From an uncultured Acetatifactor sp. (GTDB lineage Bacteria; Bacillota; Clostridia; Lachnospirales; Lachnospiraceae), in assembly GCA_910589035.1 (NCBI GenBank), contig CAJUSI010000089.1, positions 1-15,903 on the forward strand: a stretch of 15,903 bases of DNA, written 5' to 3'. The notes below the pieces were generated by a model that saw only the letters and a list, made by a program, of their open reading frames with translations, was not told where the DNA came from and searched no databases. Made by a program: the position numbers and the translations under genes. This document shows, in pieces, positions 6,549 through 14,006 of the stretch. The stretch's first letter is position 1. Every line of letters begins with the position of its first letter.

Positions 6549-9500
6549 ATGGACAGATACGGCTTTGAGAAACCGGCACTGGAGAACCGGGGCATCGCGT
6601 TCTGGGCATGGAATACGGAGGTGACGGACGCGCTGGTCATGAGCCAGATTGATATCATTGCGCAGATGGGATTCGGCGGGTTCTGCATCCACCCCAGGAC
6701 CGGACTGAGGACGGAGTACATGGGTCCCGAGTACCTGCGTCTGGTGCGGCTGGCCAACGAATACGGGAAGCAGAAGGGACTGACCTGCTGGCTGTACGAT
6801 GAGGACCGTTATCCTTCCGGAACCGCAGGCGGAGAAGTGACGAAAAATATTCTCTTCCGCAAGAGAATGCTTCTGTTCACCTGCGATGAAAAAGAGGAGT
6901 TGTGCAGGGACAGGGAAGAGTTTACGCTAAAATGTCTCAGGGGAGAGAAGCCGGAGGGGTATTATCTGGCGTCCTATCACATTGCCCTGAAGGACGGGAG
7001 ACTGTCCGAGTACGGAAGATTCTCAAAGTACGGGAGAGCGGAGTGCAGGGAGAAATGCCTGATCCGCCACGCCTATATCGTTCTCATGGACGAGAGCCTG
7101 TGGTATAACGGACAGACCTATGTGGACGCCATGAACAAGGAGGCGGTGCTGGACTTCCTGGACAGGACCCACAAGCGCTATGCGAAAGCGCTGTGGGACG
7201 AACTGGGCAAAACCGTGCCCGGCTTTTTTACCAATGACCCCAATGTCCGGGGGAAATATACGCTGAATTTCCCCGAGAGCGGGGAGGATGTGCTCATGCC
7301 CTTTACAGATGATTTCCCGGAAAGCTTTGAACTAAATTACAGATACAATCTTCTGGACTATCTGCCGGAGCTTTTTTACGAACTGCCCCAGGAACAGATG
7401 TCCCAGGCCAGGTATCATTTTCACGATCATGTGGCAGAGCGGTTTGCGGCGGGCTACTGCGATACCATAGGGGAATGGTGCGAGGAGCATCATGTGGCGC
7501 TCACGGGGCATTTGCTGTCCGAATGCACCTTGTTCCAGCAGACCTTTGCCATCGGAGAGGCCATGCGCCAGTACAGATCCTTTCAGATTCCAGGCATCGA
7601 TATCCTGGCGGACCAGAAGGAATATTCCACGGCAAAGCAGGCGGTGAGCGTGGCGCGCCAATACGGAAGGAAAGAGATTCTGGGGGAAATCTACGGTGTG
7701 ACCCAGTGGGACGCGGATTTTAAAACCTATAAGCTGCAGGGGGACTGGCTGGCGGCGATGGGGATTACCGTGCGGGTTCCCCATCTTTCCTTCATGTCCA
7801 TGGAGGGGGAGGCCAAGAGGGACTGGCCGGCCTCCATCTTCTATCAGTCCCCCTGGTATGAGAAGTATTCCGTGATCGAGGATCATTTTGCCAGGCTGAA
7901 TCTTGCCCTGAAGAGGGGGAGGGCGCTGTGCAGGGTGGGCATCCTGCATCCCATAGAGTCCTACTGGACGGCGTACGGGCCCAACAGCCAGACGCTGGAT
8001 CTCAGGGAGCAGCTGGAGGAGAATTATGCCGGTCTGCTGAAATGGCTGATTTTCGGACTCATAGATTTTGACCTGATCTCGGAGTCCCTGCTGCCCGATC
8101 AGTACGGTATCAACGGAAAACGCCTGCAGGTGGGCTGTGCGGAATACGAGGTCGTCCTGATTCCGGACTGCAGAGTATTGCGAGGCACCACCATGGGGAT
8201 TCTGGAGGAATATGCGGACAGGGGAGGAAATCTGATCTTTGCGGGAAATGTTCCCATGTTTGTGGACGGCCTGCGGTCCGAGCGGGCGGAGAGGCTGGCG
8301 GACAGAACGAAGAAAATTGTATTCACGAAGGAGGGAATTTTAGAGGCGCTCTCCGATTACCGGGATATACGGGTCATTACGGACAACGGCAGGAGGAGCG
8401 ACAATCTGGCGTACCAGATGCGGGAGGAGGGAGAGAACAGGTGGCTGTATCTGTGCAATGTGGAGAAAAGGAAATATAACGCCTCGGAACCCGGCAGATA
8501 TCACCTGTCCGTGAAGGGGAGATGGAATGTGAAGCTGTACCATACCTGTACGGGAGCCGTGGAGGAAATCCTCCCCTCGTTTTCCCAGGACAGCACGGAG
8601 TTATTTCTGGAGCTGTATGCGGAGGACTGCATGCTCTTTGAACTGAGCCCCCGGGCCGTGGAGGAGGGAGACGGCGGGGAGAGAGGGAATGCCCCCGAAC
8701 CCATCAGGGTGCAGCCCCGGGAAAGAAAGGGAAATGTGCTGATCATCCATCAGCCGAAAAAGTTTCATCTCTCGGAACCCAATGTACTGCTGCTGGATTA
8801 TGCGCAGGCGGCCGTGGACGAGGGGGAATTCAGCGCCAGGACGGAGATACTGCGGCTGGACAACCGGATCAGGGAGCAGCTGAATCTGCCGCGCAGGGGA
8901 CAGGATATTGTGGCGCAGCCCTGGTATGATGCCGGGGAGACGTACAGCCACAGGGTGCGGCTGCGCTATGAATTTTTCACGGATGTGGCGGCGGAGGGCT
9001 GCTGGCTGGCCATGGAGCATCCGGAGAAGGCGCGGATCCACTTCAACGGAATGGAAGTGCGCCAGGAGGACGCCTGGTATGTGGACTGGTCCATCAGAAG
9101 GCTGGAGCTGCCCGTTATATCAAAGGGAGTGAACCTGCTGGAAATCTCCATGCCCTTCGGAAAGAACACGAATCTGGAGAGCGTGTATATTCTCGGGCAT
9201 TTCGGCGTGGAGCTGGGACCGGTGAACAAGATTATCGCCTTTCCGGGCAATCTGGGCTTTGGGGATATCACCCATCAGAGGCTTCCCTTTTACACCGGAA
9301 ATGTGATTTATCAGAGCAGCTTTCTGCTGAATGAGGACGGGGATATCGGGATTAAGGTTCCTTATTTCTCCAATCCTGTCCTGGAGGTCTCCGTTGACGG
9401 GCAGAGCAGGGGACTGATTGCGTTTCAGCCCCATCAGCTTCCGGTCCGGGGATTAAAAAAGGGGATTCACAAAATAGAAATCTGCGCATACGGGAATCGG

Positions 9501-10040
9501 TTCAATACCTTCGGCCCCCTGCACAACAGCAACCAGGATTATATCTGGTACGGGCCGGATTCCTATCGAACCGTGGGAGACCAGTGGAGCGAATACTATC
9601 TGGTACGGCCCATGGGAATTCTGTCCAGGGTGGAGCTGTGCGGAAATGTGACCACAGACGAGGAGTCGGGGATGTTTGAGGACAGGAGCGAGGCGTTCTA
9701 CCGCAATCCCATGGTGCAGAAGATGATCGATTATATCAAAACCCATTATCAGCAGGATATTTTATTGCAGGATCTGGCCGATCTGTGCGGCATTCATACA
9801 AGCTATGCGGGGAATCTGATAAAGGCGGAGACGGGGGAGACATTTTCCAGGTATCTGACCAGGCTGAGACTGGAGCGGGCGGAGGAATTATTACAGCATA
9901 CGGAGGAGACGGTGATGGAGATCGCCAGGGTGATCGGATATAATGATTATTTTTACTTTGCCAAGGTATTTAAAAAGCATGCCGGCATGACGCCCACGGA
10001 ATACAGGTGCAGAAGCCGGAAGCAGGAGACGGGGGGATGA
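6549..10040 (+). CDS. GH106-like glycoside hydrolase fused to C-terminal AraC DNA-binding domain
   Basis: This 1163-residue protein has no signal peptide. Residues 1-455 look like the TIM barrel of GH106-like/unclassified rhamnosidase-type hydrolases, with blocks FWAWNTEV, IHPRTGL (47-53), YDEDRYPSGTAGG (83-95), TGHLLSE (319-325) and GEIYG (379-383). About 461-577 resembles a class I GATase-like or trimerisation domain (VGILHPIESYW; EYADRGGNLIFAG). Two beta-sandwich modules follow (about 800-890 and 895-1000). Residues 1055-1163 form a complete AraC/XylS domain with both helix-turn-helix units (LADLCGIHTSYAGNLIKAETG; VMEIARVIGYNDYFYFAKVFKK) and the G-TP-EYR signature. ATG 6549 is preferred over GTG 6540 because GGGAG (6534-6538) is 10 nt upstream. 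The next gene overlaps by 4 nt. It probably acts in the cytoplasm as enzyme and/or operon regulator. The domain calls are firm; the exact GH family is not. Confidence 0.82.
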   Translation: MDRYGFEKPALENRGIAFWAWNTEVTDALVMSQIDIIAQMGFGGFCIHPRTGLRTEYMGPEYLRLVRLANEYGKQKGLTCWLYDEDRYPSGTAGGEVTKNILFRKRMLLFTCDEKEELCRDREEFTLKCLRGEKPEGYYLASYHIALKDGRLSEYGRFSKYGRAECREKCLIRHAYIVLMDESLWYNGQTYVDAMNKEAVLDFLDRTHKRYAKALWDELGKTVPGFFTNDPNVRGKYTLNFPESGEDVLMPFTDDFPESFELNYRYNLLDYLPELFYELPQEQMSQARYHFHDHVAERFAAGYCDTIGEWCEEHHVALTGHLLSECTLFQQTFAIGEAMRQYRSFQIPGIDILADQKEYSTAKQAVSVARQYGRKEILGEIYGVTQWDADFKTYKLQGDWLAAMGITVRVPHLSFMSMEGEAKRDWPASIFYQSPWYEKYSVIEDHFARLNLALKRGRALCRVGILHPIESYWTAYGPNSQTLDLREQLEENYAGLLKWLIFGLIDFDLISESLLPDQYGINGKRLQVGCAEYEVVLIPDCRVLRGTTMGILEEYADRGGNLIFAGNVPMFVDGLRSERAERLADRTKKIVFTKEGILEALSDYRDIRVITDNGRRSDNLAYQMREEGENRWLYLCNVEKRKYNASEPGRYHLSVKGRWNVKLYHTCTGAVEEILPSFSQDSTELFLELYAEDCMLFELSPRAVEEGDGGERGNAPEPIRVQPRERKGNVLIIHQPKKFHLSEPNVLLLDYAQAAVDEGEFSARTEILRLDNRIREQLNLPRRGQDIVAQPWYDAGETYSHRVRLRYEFFTDVAAEGCWLAMEHPEKARIHFNGMEVRQEDAWYVDWSIRRLELPVISKGVNLLEISMPFGKNTNLESVYILGHFGVELGPVNKIIAFPGNLGFGDITHQRLPFYTGNVIYQSSFLLNEDGDIGIKVPYFSNPVLEVSVDGQSRGLIAFQPHQLPVRGLKKGIHKIEICAYGNRFNTFGPLHNSNQDYIWYGPDSYRTVGDQWSEYYLVRPMGILSRVELCGNVTTDEESGMFEDRSEAFYRNPMVQKMIDYIKTHYQQDILLQDLADLCGIHTSYAGNLIKAETGETFSRYLTRLRLERAEELLQHTEETVMEIARVIGYNDYFYFAKVFKKHAGMTPTEYRCRSRKQETGG

Positions 10041-11482
10041 ATATGGACTTTGGAAAAGGACTGTACGGAGCGCTGATCCATGAGGGGATATCCGACTGGC
10101 AGATTCTGCAGCAGGAGAAGGGCTATGGAACCGCGCGCATCCAGGGCTCCTACCGGGTTCCGCCGCTTCCCGGGGGAAGGAGAATCATCGCGTGCAGGCC
10201 TGTCATAAGAATCGTGGGGGAAGAAGACAACGGGGAGGTCTGTCCCTGGAAGGAAGCGGAGCTGGTGTACGATACGGGGGAGGAAGGCGGAAAATGGGAG
10301 GCGGAGCTGAAAATCCCCGCGGGAGGGCTCTACCGAATCGAAAGCGGCCTGGAATGCAGGGAGGATGGGAAGCCGGACCGGAAAGCCATCTACAGGGGGG
10401 ACAGCAGATTTCATGTGGGCGCGGGAAATGTGTTTGTGATAGCGGGGCAGTCCAACGCCTCGGGACTTGCCCATGACCCGGCCTACGATCCGCCGGATCT
10501 GAGGGTGCATGTGTTCCGGAACAGGAACCGGTGGGAACTGGCCGCCCATCCGTTAAATGATGCCACGGAAGCCTATGACAACGGCAGCAATGAGATCGGA
10601 CGGTGCGGCTCCTCCCCCTTTTTGCAGTTTGCCAGGCGGTTCGCGGGCAAAACGGGGCTGCCGGTGGGGCTGATCCCCACCGCAATGAGCGGGCAGTCCA
10701 TTACCAGATGGGATGACAGGGCGGACGGAGGACTGCTGCGGAACATGTTCCGGCGAATCGCCGCATCGGGAGCGGCGCCCAGAGCGCTGCTCTGGTATCA
10801 GGGCTGCACGGATGCCGTGGACGGCCAGGGGGGAAAGTATTCGGAGCGCTTTGAACACATTGTGGGCACAATCCGAAGAAAACTGGGGTACGAAATTCCG
10901 TTTTTTACTTTTCAGCTGAACCGGATTCTGTCCGGGGACGGGGGAGAGAACTGGGGAATCATAAGGGAAGCCCAGAGAGCCGCGGCCCTGAGGATCCCGA
11001 AGGTGTATATCCTGCCCACGCTGGACTGCGCCCTGGGGGATATCATACATAACAGCGCGCCGGCCAATCTGGTATTGGGGGAACGCCTGGCCAGGCAGTG
11101 CCTATGGCGGCTGGAAGGGGGGAAATTCTATGAGGCCCCCGATATCCTGAGCGCGGAGCTGATAATATCGGACAGGTGTATTGAGCTGAAATTTGGAAAT
11201 GTGGCAGGCAGACTGGTGGCTCCTTCTGGCAATGCGCAAGCCTGCGGATTTTACGCAGAGGATGATCTTGGAGAACTGGAATTGTCGGGTCTGGAGGGGC
11301 AGGGAGAGGGAAAGAATATCCGAATGGAAACGGCGAGGCCTGCACAGGGCAAGGTATTCCTGTCCTTTCTGCATGAGGCGAATCCGAAGGGAGAGCCTTT
11401 GAGGGACGACGGGAGCTTTCTGATCCCCTTATCCTTTTATAGATTTCCGGTGCATGAGCGGACGGCGCAGGGAGAGTTATGA
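10037..11482 (+). CDS. Carbohydrate O-acetylesterase, SASA/SGNH family
   Basis: This 481-residue cytoplasmic protein has an N-terminal beta domain (about 1-125) and a sialate-O-acetylesterase-type (SASA, SGNH) hydrolase core. The nucleophile motif AGQSNASG contains Ser139, the WYQG block is at 253-256, and the catalytic Asp/His pair is likely Asp335 and His338 (GDIIHN) before a conserved GERLARQ segment. It should remove acetyl groups from imported sugars so that the glycosidases can act. The start at 10037 overlaps the previous stop as ATGA, with AGGAG at 10024-10028 (8 nt), so translation is coupled; an in-frame ATG at 10007 lies inside the upstream gene and is less likely. The family name does not prove sialic acid as substrate, since related enzymes act on plant glycans. 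Confidence 0.85.
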   Translation: MNMDFGKGLYGALIHEGISDWQILQQEKGYGTARIQGSYRVPPLPGGRRIIACRPVIRIVGEEDNGEVCPWKEAELVYDTGEEGGKWEAELKIPAGGLYRIESGLECREDGKPDRKAIYRGDSRFHVGAGNVFVIAGQSNASGLAHDPAYDPPDLRVHVFRNRNRWELAAHPLNDATEAYDNGSNEIGRCGSSPFLQFARRFAGKTGLPVGLIPTAMSGQSITRWDDRADGGLLRNMFRRIAASGAAPRALLWYQGCTDAVDGQGGKYSERFEHIVGTIRRKLGYEIPFFTFQLNRILSGDGGENWGIIREAQRAAALRIPKVYILPTLDCALGDIIHNSAPANLVLGERLARQCLWRLEGGKFYEAPDILSAELIISDRCIELKFGNVAGRLVAPSGNAQACGFYAEDDLGELELSGLEGQGEGKNIRMETARPAQGKVFLSFLHEANPKGEPLRDDGSFLIPLSFYRFPVHERTAQGEL

Positions 11483-11541
11483 AAGAGGATATCGGGGCGC
11501 GGAACCGGAGGAAATGTTTTACAGAAGGGAGATGGACATGA
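11479..11541 (+). CDS. 20-codon mini-ORF bridging esterase and fucosidase genes
   Basis: ATG at 11479 overlaps the esterase stop (ATGA), and the 20-codon frame ends with TGA at 11539-11541, which overlaps the preferred fucosidase ATG at 11538 (again ATGA). The product is short, basic and has no known motif. It may serve only to carry ribosomes across the 55-nt gap; chance is also possible. Confidence 0.2.
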   Translation: MKEDIGARNRRKCFTEGRWT

Positions 11542-12983
11542 AAAGAGCAGAATGGGAGAATCTGAGGAGAGAGGTTCCCGACTGGTACAGGGATGGAAAG
11601 TTCGGACTGTTTTTTCACTGGGGGCCTTACAGCGTGCCCGCCTACAAGAACGAATGGTATTCCAGAAATATGTATATTACGGGTATGCCCCAGAATATTT
11701 ATCATACGGAGAATTACGGGGAATTGAAGAACTTCGGCTACAGGGATTTCTACGGCGATTTCACGGGGAAATATTTTGATCCCCGGGAATGGGCGGAGAT
11801 GGTGCGGAAGAGCGGGGCAAAGTACGCGGGGCCGGTGGCCGAGCATGCGGACAATTTCTCCATGTGGAACAGCAGGGTAAATCCGGTAAACTCCGTGAAC
11901 TACGGGCCCAGGCGGGATGTGTTCGGCGAATGTGCGAAGGCTTTCCGGGAGCAGGGGATCCGTGTCCTGGCCCCGTTTCATCATCAGTGGCTGTGGGGAT
12001 GGTTCATGTCCACGGACCCGGAGGCGGATGTGTACATTCCGGAAAACGAGAAATTTTATGGGCCGGCGGTGCCCATAGAGGCGGGGCGGATGTATCCCTA
12101 CAGACTGCCCGACCGGAAATTCAACCGGATCTGGTATGAGAAAATCAGGGAGGTTATCGACCTCTATTCTCCGGATATTCTGTATTTTGACAGCAGAGCC
12201 TTTATCATTGAGGAGGAATACAGATACAAAATGCTCCATTATTATTACAGGGAGACCGGACATTCCCAGGGAATCATCACGTACAAGGGAGAGGATTTCC
12301 CGAAGGATGTGGGGATCCTGGATATGGAAAGGGGGCATTCCTCCGAAATACGTCCCTTTGTCTGGCAGACGGACGACCGGCTGGAGGATAATATCACCTG
12401 GTGCCATGTGCGGGAACCGAAATATAAGCCCGCCGGAGAGATCATACGCCAGCTGTGCGACAATGTGTCTAAAAACGGAAACCTTCTGCTGAATATCGGG
12501 CCGGACAGGGAGGGGCGCTTTCCGGAGGAGGCGAAGAGGCAGCTTTATAAAATAGGAGAATGGCTGCGGATCAACGGGGAGGCAATCTACGGGACCAGGC
12601 CCTGGCGCATCTCCTCCGAGGGAGGCGGCGCGGATTCGGATCACTTCTATGGAAGGGAGGAGGCCGAAAGGGAACTGCGCGGGGAGACGGTCCTTCTGGA
12701 ATCCCGATCTGCGCCGGAAAAGGGGGAGTATCGATTTACGCAAAACGGCAGCTATCTCTACGCCATATTTTTTGACTGGCCGGAGGACGGACGGATCTGG
12801 AGCAGGGAGCTGGCGTCTCTGGTATCCGCCCGGCCCGAGGACCGGAGCGAGATAGTCCTGCTGGGCAGCCGTGAGCGGATTTCCTATTCGATTGTGCAGG
12901 AGAGGCTCTGCATCTCACTGCCGGAGAAGAAGCCCTGCGAAGATGCCTGGGTTATCAGAGTCGGAATCGGGCCAGGCATTTAA
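11538..12983 (+). CDS. GH29 alpha-L-fucosidase
   Basis: This 481-residue enzyme is a retaining exo-alpha-L-fucosidase by family. The N-terminal signature WYRDGKFGLFFHWGPYSVPAY (residues 16-36) is diagnostic of GH29. The presumed nucleophile is Asp218 in ILYFDSRAF, followed by the late barrel motif SKNGNLLLNIGPDREG and a small C-terminal beta domain (about 390-480). The usual HHD-G-F motif reads EHADNF (102-107), so the second His and the Gly are changed; specificity may differ. There is no signal peptide. Start 11538 has AAGGGAG (11525-11531) 6 nt upstream; ATGs at 11514 and 11532 are in frame but badly spaced, and 11454 lies within the esterase gene. It is the last operon gene, ending 42 nt before a strong terminator. 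Confidence 0.9.
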   Translation: MKRAEWENLRREVPDWYRDGKFGLFFHWGPYSVPAYKNEWYSRNMYITGMPQNIYHTENYGELKNFGYRDFYGDFTGKYFDPREWAEMVRKSGAKYAGPVAEHADNFSMWNSRVNPVNSVNYGPRRDVFGECAKAFREQGIRVLAPFHHQWLWGWFMSTDPEADVYIPENEKFYGPAVPIEAGRMYPYRLPDRKFNRIWYEKIREVIDLYSPDILYFDSRAFIIEEEYRYKMLHYYYRETGHSQGIITYKGEDFPKDVGILDMERGHSSEIRPFVWQTDDRLEDNITWCHVREPKYKPAGEIIRQLCDNVSKNGNLLLNIGPDREGRFPEEAKRQLYKIGEWLRINGEAIYGTRPWRISSEGGGADSDHFYGREEAERELRGETVLLESRSAPEKGEYRFTQNGSYLYAIFFDWPEDGRIWSRELASLVSARPEDRSEIVLLGSRERISYSIVQERLCISLPEKKPCEDAWVIRVGIGPGI

Positions 12984-13020
12984 GCCGGTTTAAGCTGGTT
13001 AAGCTGCACGAATAATGCAC

Positions 13021-13049
13021 TTTCCATGCAGGCGGTTTTCTGGTATACT
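13021..13049 (+). promoter_or_regulatory. Possible extended -10 promoter inside the terminator
   Basis: TGGTATACT (13041-13049) matches an extended -10 (TG-N-TATACT), with a weak -35 candidate TTTCCA (13021-13026) 17 bp upstream. It would drive the DUF2200 gene starting at 13130. It overlaps the left stem and loop of the terminator. Confidence 0.3.
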
Positions 13050-13076
13050 GAGGAAGAAAACCGCCTGCATTTTATT
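13026..13076 (+). terminator. Strong rho-independent terminator closing the sugar operon
   Basis: ATGCAGGCGGTTTTC (13026-13040) pairs perfectly with 13056-13070, one more T-A pair extends it, and TTTATT follows (13071-13076). The loop is 13 nt. Confidence 0.85.
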
Positions 13077-13129
13077 GCGCTTCAGAAGCGATACCAGGGC
13101 CGGAAAAGGAAATCAGAGAGGTGTATCTT

Positions 13130-13480
13130 ATGGAAAACGAGAAAGTATATCAGATGGATTTCTCAAAAGTTTATCATCTGCTGGTCAGCAAAGCGGAGAA
13201 AAAGGGACGGACAAGGCAGGAGGTGGACCAGGTGATACGATGGCTTACCGGGTACAGCCAGCAGGAGCTGGAAGGGATGCTGGAAAGGCCCACGCCCTAT
13301 GGGGACTTCTTCCGCAGCGCCCCGGAACTGAATGAAAACAGGAGGCTGATCAAAGGCACGGTCTGCGGCGTCAGGGTGGAAGAGATCAAGGAGCCCCTGA
13401 TGCAGGAGATACGCTATCTGGACAAGCTGGTGGACGAGCTTGCCCGGGGAAGGGCGATGGACAGGATACTGCGGAAATAA
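13130..13480 (+). CDS. DUF2200 family protein
   Basis: This 116-residue protein matches the small cytoplasmic DUF2200 family along its whole length. Recognisable blocks are VYQMDFSKVYHLLVSKAEKK, TRQEVDQVIRWLTGY, FFRSAPELNENRRLIKGTVCGVR and PLMQEIRYLDKLVDELARGR. Length is normal for the family. Its function is unknown to me. ATG 13130 is preferred over GTG 13121 because AGAGAGG (13115-13121) then sits 8 nt upstream. It lies beyond the operon terminator, so it is probably a separate transcription unit. No terminator is visible directly after it. Confidence 0.88.
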   Translation: MENEKVYQMDFSKVYHLLVSKAEKKGRTRQEVDQVIRWLTGYSQQELEGMLERPTPYGDFFRSAPELNENRRLIKGTVCGVRVEEIKEPLMQEIRYLDKLVDELARGRAMDRILRK

Positions 13481-13492
13481 AAGGATTTCAGT

Positions 13493-13645
13493 ATGACGGG
13501 AGCCGCCGGATATGGTCTTTGTCTGTCTGCGGAGGAAATGGCAAAGATCGGACTGCTCTGCCTGCAAAAGGGCGTTTTCCATAACAGGCGCATTGTTTCC
13601 GAAAAATGGATCGAGGAAAGCACGACGGCCAGGCTGCGCTGCAGC
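13493..13645 (+). pseudogene. Remnant of a beta-lactamase-like serine hydrolase
   Basis: Only about 50 residues are recognisable: GYGLCLSAEEMAKIGLLCLQ, then GVFHNRRIVSEKWIEEST. This matches the segment near the C-terminal part of class C beta-lactamase/PBP-like hydrolases (PF00144). The catalytic SxxK and YxN regions are missing, there is no ribosome binding site before the ATG at 13493, and the frame runs on into unrelated sequence. It is a fragment left by deletion, not a working gene. Confidence 0.6.
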
Positions 13646-13699
13646 GAAAATATCAATCCCCAAAGGGAATTGGCAGCGGCGGTTTCCGCCTATTTCAAA

Positions 13700-13910
13700 C
13701 CGACGGTGTATGACCGGATTGATTTTATCAGAGGACAGATCGAGGGGAATTTGTGCGCAGAAATCGATCTTGATACGGCAGCCGGTCATCGACCTTGCGA
13801 TAAAATATGGGTATGACAGTGCAGCAGCTTTCTAAAGGGCATTTACGAGGCAGCACAGCATCGCGCCGTCGGTCTATGGCAAATACGGTTCTTCTCTCAT
13901 TAATGACCCC
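13700..13910 (+). pseudogene. Remnant of an AraC-family regulator (GyrI-type)
   Basis: In one frame, about 13709-13780 reads YDRIDFIRGQIEGNLCAEIDL, like the first helix of an AraC domain. In another frame, from about 13780, VIDLAIKYGYDSAAAF is followed by a TAA at 13833-13835 and then RAFTRQHSIAPS, the second helix-turn-helix with its HGIAPS-like end. Roughly 50 residues between the two parts are missing, the frame shifts, and the TAA stands where Ser is usual (one base from TCA). The gene is therefore decayed by deletion, frameshift and nonsense change. Confidence 0.6.
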
Positions 13911-13962
13911 AAATACGCAAAAAATCAATCGCAAAAAAATACGATTGATTTTTTGCGTATTT
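13911..13962. repeat. Perfect 21-bp inverted repeat before the AlbA_2 gene
   Basis: Arms at 13911-13931 and 13942-13962 are perfect reverse complements with a 10-nt A-rich spacer; the right arm contains CGATTGATTTTTTGCG. It overlaps the -35 of the promoter for the next gene. It could be an operator for autoregulation or a bidirectional terminator, since both strands offer T-runs within the stem. Confidence 0.75.
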
Positions 13963-13973
13963 CTGCATATAAT
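13945..13973 (+). promoter_or_regulatory. Strong sigma-70 promoter for the AlbA_2 gene
   Basis: TTGATT (13945-13950) and a consensus TATAAT (13968-13973) are 17 bp apart. Transcription should begin near 13980, which rules out the in-frame upstream start at 13953. The -35 lies in the right arm of the 21-bp inverted repeat. Confidence 0.75.
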
Positions 13974-14006
13974 ATAAGCAGTAAAATTGGAAAGGGAGAG
14001 CAGTGT

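Noticed and set aside
9711..10040. AraC domain as a separate gene starting at ATG 9711
   Set aside because: The frame is continuous with the hydrolase, no stop lies between them, and no ribosome binding site precedes 9711.
11454..11537. Longer fucosidase start at ATG 11454
   Set aside because: It overlaps the esterase gene by 29 nt, lacks a ribosome binding site, and adds an Arg/Glu-rich stretch not expected in GH29.
11043..12743. Minus-strand open frame of 566 codons opposite the esterase and fucosidase genes
   Set aside because: It is antisense to two well-recognised enzymes, is Pro/Arg/His-rich with no known domain, and crosses their boundary. It follows from GC-rich codon use. The long minus-strand frames at 1138-2523, 4652-5506 and 5597-6757 are dismissed for the same reason.
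13953..14006. Upstream in-frame extension of the AlbA_2 protein from 13953
   Set aside because: It lies on top of the -35/-10 promoter and the inverted repeat and has no ribosome binding site; ATG 14007 has a proper one.
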